A DNA stretch of 35,262 bases from Candidatus Zhuqueibacterota bacterium. Its GTDB lineage: Bacteria > Zhuqueibacterota > Zhuqueibacteria > Zhuqueibacterales > Zhuqueibacteraceae. Shown here piece by piece: positions 32,937 to 35,262 of this stretch. Numbering within the stretch: position 1 is the stretch's first letter; every line of letters begins with the position of its first letter. The notes below the pieces were generated by a model that worked only from the letters and a program-made list of their open reading frames with translations, did not search any database and was not told where the DNA came from. Where the stretch lies: positions 1-35,262 of the forward strand of contig JAKEEU010000098.1 of NCBI GenBank assembly GCA_022616415.1, read 5' to 3'. The position numbers and the translations under genes are program-made.

Positions 32937-34801
32937 ATGCAATGTCTTGAATACAAAATGAATAGAGTGAGCAACATTGTTCTGGCTCTCGTGGTCATTT
33001 CTTCTGGTGCACATGCCCAAACATTTATCATCAAAGGCGTCGTATCTACATCAACAACGCCGGTGCGATACGCTGCGGTTACCTTTGTCGATAACAGCGA
33101 CACCGCGAGGCAATTCGTTGCGCTGACGGACACTTCAGGTAATTATCAGATCGGCATCATCACCTCGGTGAAGTCCAAGGACAATTTGCCGGCGGGTTTT
33201 GAGTTGGAGCAAAGCCATCCGAATCCATTTTCATCTGCAACAGCCATATCGTATAGACTCAGTACGCCATCGGCTGTGCAGTTGACGATCTATAATATTC
33301 TTGGAAGCGAAGTGAAAACGTTTATGCTGAGCATGCAAACGGCTGGAGCGCATGCGATATGGTGGGACGGTACGAACAATTTCGGCGAAAGAGTTGCATC
33401 GGGAATTTATTTCTATCGACTCCAGGCCAATGGCGAATCTCGGATAAAGAAAATGGTTTTTGTTACAGGTGAGGGAAATCTTCCGGCTTCACTTTCAAAA
33501 ACAACTTATTCACAGACCTCAGAAATCGCGAAACGAACCAACGCCCTTCTTCTGGGCGGAACTTATACAGTTCTCATCGAAAATACCGACAGCACATTTC
33601 CTGCGATTGCGCCGCTGCGAATCGAAAACGTCGTCGTTCAGAGTGACACGACTTTGGATTTCACCGTTAGCGTATTAAATGCAGCAACCATTTACTTGGA
33701 TAGCACGCAGCAGGTTATCAGAGGGTTCGGTGCGGCGAACATACTGCTATGGCGTCCTGATATGACCGCGGGTGAGATAGATAAAGCTTTCGGCGCCGGG
33801 CCAGGTCAAATTGGACTGACAATTCTCCGACTTAGAATACCGCCCGATGCAAATAGTTTTAGTGTCAATATTCGCACCGCTCAGGCAGCTTATGCCCGTG
33901 GTGTAAAAATTATCGCCTCGCCATGGTCGCCGCCGGCGAGTATGAAGACCAACAATAACATCGTTAGCGGCAGGCTTCGTGAGTCCTCTTATGCAGCTTA
34001 TGCTGCACATTTAAAATCTTTTGCTGATCTTATGGCGAGCAATGGCGTTCCGCTGTATGCGATATCGGTTCAAAACGAGCCCGATGTTCAAGTGACCTAT
34101 GAATCTTGTGATTGGAATGCTGCGGAAATGCTCAAATTTGTAAAAGAAAATGCCCCGGCAATCGGAACAGATATTTTTGTGCCCGAATCCTTTAATTTTA
34201 ATCATACCATCTCCGATGCCATACTAAATGATTCTACTGCGGCTTCACACGTAGCATTCATCGGCGGACACATCTACGGAGGTGGACTGAGAAGTTATCC
34301 CTTGGCTGAAAGCAAAGGCAAGGAAATTTGGATGACGGAGCACCTGGATACCGATACTTCCTGGACGAATGTTTTGGCAACGGGCAAAGAGATCAATGAT
34401 TGCATGAACGTTGGCATGAGCGCTTATATTTGGTGGTACATCGTGAGATTCTATGGCCCGATTCGCGAAGACGGGAACGTGGCAAACGTGGGTATGTTAT
34501 GTCGCAGTTTGCAAGGTTCGTACGTCCCGGGTATTTCAGAGTGTTTGCCACAAGTCTGCAACGCCAGATATATATAACCGCCTATCGGGATGCGGCGAAA
34601 GTCGTTATTGTGGCAATCAACCTTCGCTCACAGGCGGTGGAGCAAACATTTTTATTGAAGGATGGAGATGTCATTAGTTTTACCCCATACGTTACCTCGA
34701 GGACTAAGAATTGTATTCAAGAGAGTGATATTACTGTATCCAGCGGGGTTTTCACTACCACTTTGGAGCAATCGAGTGTAACAACTTTCGTATCGAACTA
34801 A
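32937..34801 (+). pseudogene. GH30-family xylanase/glucosidase with internal FlgD-like domain, frameshifted near its end
   Basis: The first frame (32937-34577) gives a signal peptide (start 32937 or ATG 32958; VSNIVLALVVISSGAHAQ), a carboxypeptidase-regulatory-like segment (TFIIKGVVSTSTTPVRYAAV onward), a complete sorting-like/FlgD-like domain (HPNPFSSATAISYRLSTPSA to GESRIKKMVFVTG, about 87-180), then a GH30 catalytic domain from about 250. Acid/base Glu381 lies in SVQNEPDVQ and nucleophile Glu468 in WMTEHLD. At about 34482 the GH30 sequence WWYIVRFYGPIREDGNV changes frame; KRGYVMSQFARFVRPGYFRV and the C-terminal beta-sandwich continue in another frame to 34801. Loss of one base, such as the A in GTGAGCAAA, explains it. 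Most of the catalytic barrel is intact. A sequencing error is possible. Confidence 0.82.
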
Positions 34802-34823
34802 AACTCAACAATCTGAAATGAGT

Positions 34824-34888
34824 GAAGTCCGACTTGCGTGCGAAGCTTTTCCGAATTGGGTAAAATCCCGCTGCGCAAGTCGGACTTC
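34824..34888. repeat. Palindromic repeat, GAAGTCGGACTTG type, copy 2
   Basis: Perfect 15-bp arms GAAGTCCGACTTGCG (34824-34838) and CGCAAGTCGGACTTC (34874-34888). It lies between the GH30 gene and the next gene, the same kind of position as the copy at 25901. Confidence 0.85.
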
Positions 34889-34911
34889 GCGCCACGAGAA
34901 AGAGCAAGTAT

Positions 34912-35262
34912 ATGCGATTTTACATTTGCTGTTTTCTTTTCTGTTTAAGCTCAACCGTGATGGCACAACCCTCCGGCGGACCGTATGGCCCGATTCGGCA
35001 AACATACAAGTTGCCCACTGGAACGGGCAAAATATATTATGTCGCCACCGACGGCCAAGCCGAACAAACAGGTGAATCACTGACCAAGCCAACAACTCTG
35101 GAAGCAGCCATCGAGCGCGTGCGCACCGGCGATGCGATCGTCATGCGAGGCGGCACGTATCGCACCGGCAATTTGCTATTGAATCAGGGAATCACGATAC
35201 AGCCGTATGCCGATGAACAACCCATATTGAAAGGAACCTTCATGGCTGCCGAGTGGAAGAAG
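34912..35262 (+). CDS. Start of a secreted beta-helix protein (cut off by window end)
   Basis: 117 codons are visible, with no stop before the edge. Signal peptide: MRFYICCFLFCLSSTVMAQ, with cleavage after MA or MAQ. The mature part opens GKIYYVATDGQAEQTGESL, then TLEAAIERVRTGDAIVMRGG and GITIQPYADEQPILKGTF. This is the typical first turn of right-handed parallel beta-helix enzymes (polysaccharide lyases or hydrolases), where a DG..G...P..tl..Ai start is followed by a GGTY line. The exact family cannot be told from this part. Its place beside GH10 and GH30 genes suggests a role in breaking down plant cell-wall polysaccharide. The ribosome site (GAGAAAGAG) is weak. Confidence 0.75.
   Translation, partial: MRFYICCFLFCLSSTVMAQPSGGPYGPIRQTYKLPTGTGKIYYVATDGQAEQTGESLTKPTTLEAAIERVRTGDAIVMRGGTYRTGNLLLNQGITIQPYADEQPILKGTFMAAEWKK

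Noticed and set aside
34805..35095. Open frames on both strands across the GAAGTCGGACTTG repeat
   Set aside because: They are by-products of the palindrome; the real gene start with a signal peptide is at 34912.
1..35262. CRISPR array, prophage, complete insertion sequence, tRNA or rRNA gene
   Set aside because: No regularly spaced direct repeats, phage genes, transposase frames or tRNA-like cloverleaf were seen on either strand.

Overview
The window (35.3 kb) looks like a chromosomal piece of an uncultured FCB-group bacterium, most likely candidate phylum KSB1 or a relative. This is inferred from secreted proteins ending in NYPNPFNP-type (type A, T9SS-like) sorting domains, lipoprotein-rich peptidase genes, a TonB-dependent receptor, no SusD partner, and many unrelated short palindromic repeats between genes. 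No tRNA, rRNA, CRISPR array, complete insertion sequence or prophage was seen. Four places carry the same promoter pattern, TTGACA-N17-TATATT, which gives a useful local consensus.

Left part (1-9.4 kb): a fumarylacetoacetate-hydrolase-family gene (minus strand) diverges from a membrane-anchored protein of unknown function. Then come a helicase fragment and an ABC-2-type exporter (ATPase plus two permeases). The first permease is broken by an in-frame stop and both of its ends lie against palindromic repeats. A cysteine-rich unknown protein (minus) and a SpoIID/LytB-domain protein with a tandemly duplicated signal peptide follow, then a DUF3800 gene.

Middle (9.4-19.5 kb): a candidate small RNA on the minus strand has its own promoter, a pseudoknot-capable fold and a terminator. 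It diverges from a stand-alone TIR-domain gene. A peptide/amide-hydrolase group follows: two paralogous amidohydrolase lipoproteins, a decayed amidase, an S9 peptidase and a gamma-glutamyltransferase-like lipoprotein. Three copies of one palindromic repeat (CCAACGGATT type) lie in the gaps of this group, together with a fragment of a YkgJ-type cysteine-cluster gene.

Right part (19.5-35.3 kb, visibly more AT-rich): a xylan-use locus. A LacI-family regulator (minus) faces, across two palindromic operators and divergent promoters, a TonB-dependent receptor. The receptor is followed by a beta-helix protein, an FG-GAP/UnbV/FnIII protein, two GH10 xylanases, a GH30 enzyme and the start of another beta-helix protein cut off by the window end. 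The logic is regulator, outer-membrane uptake, and secreted or surface xylan-degrading enzymes carrying sorting domains.

Several genes are damaged: helicase fragment, permease nonsense codon, YkgJ fragment, amidase with its nucleophile region deleted, and frameshifts in the beta-helix protein and in GH30. The most unusual observations are the candidate small RNA, a hairpin-coding insert at the same codon of two sorting domains (one apparently frameshifted by loss of a 5-bp repeat unit), the duplicated signal peptide, and the dense repeat population.
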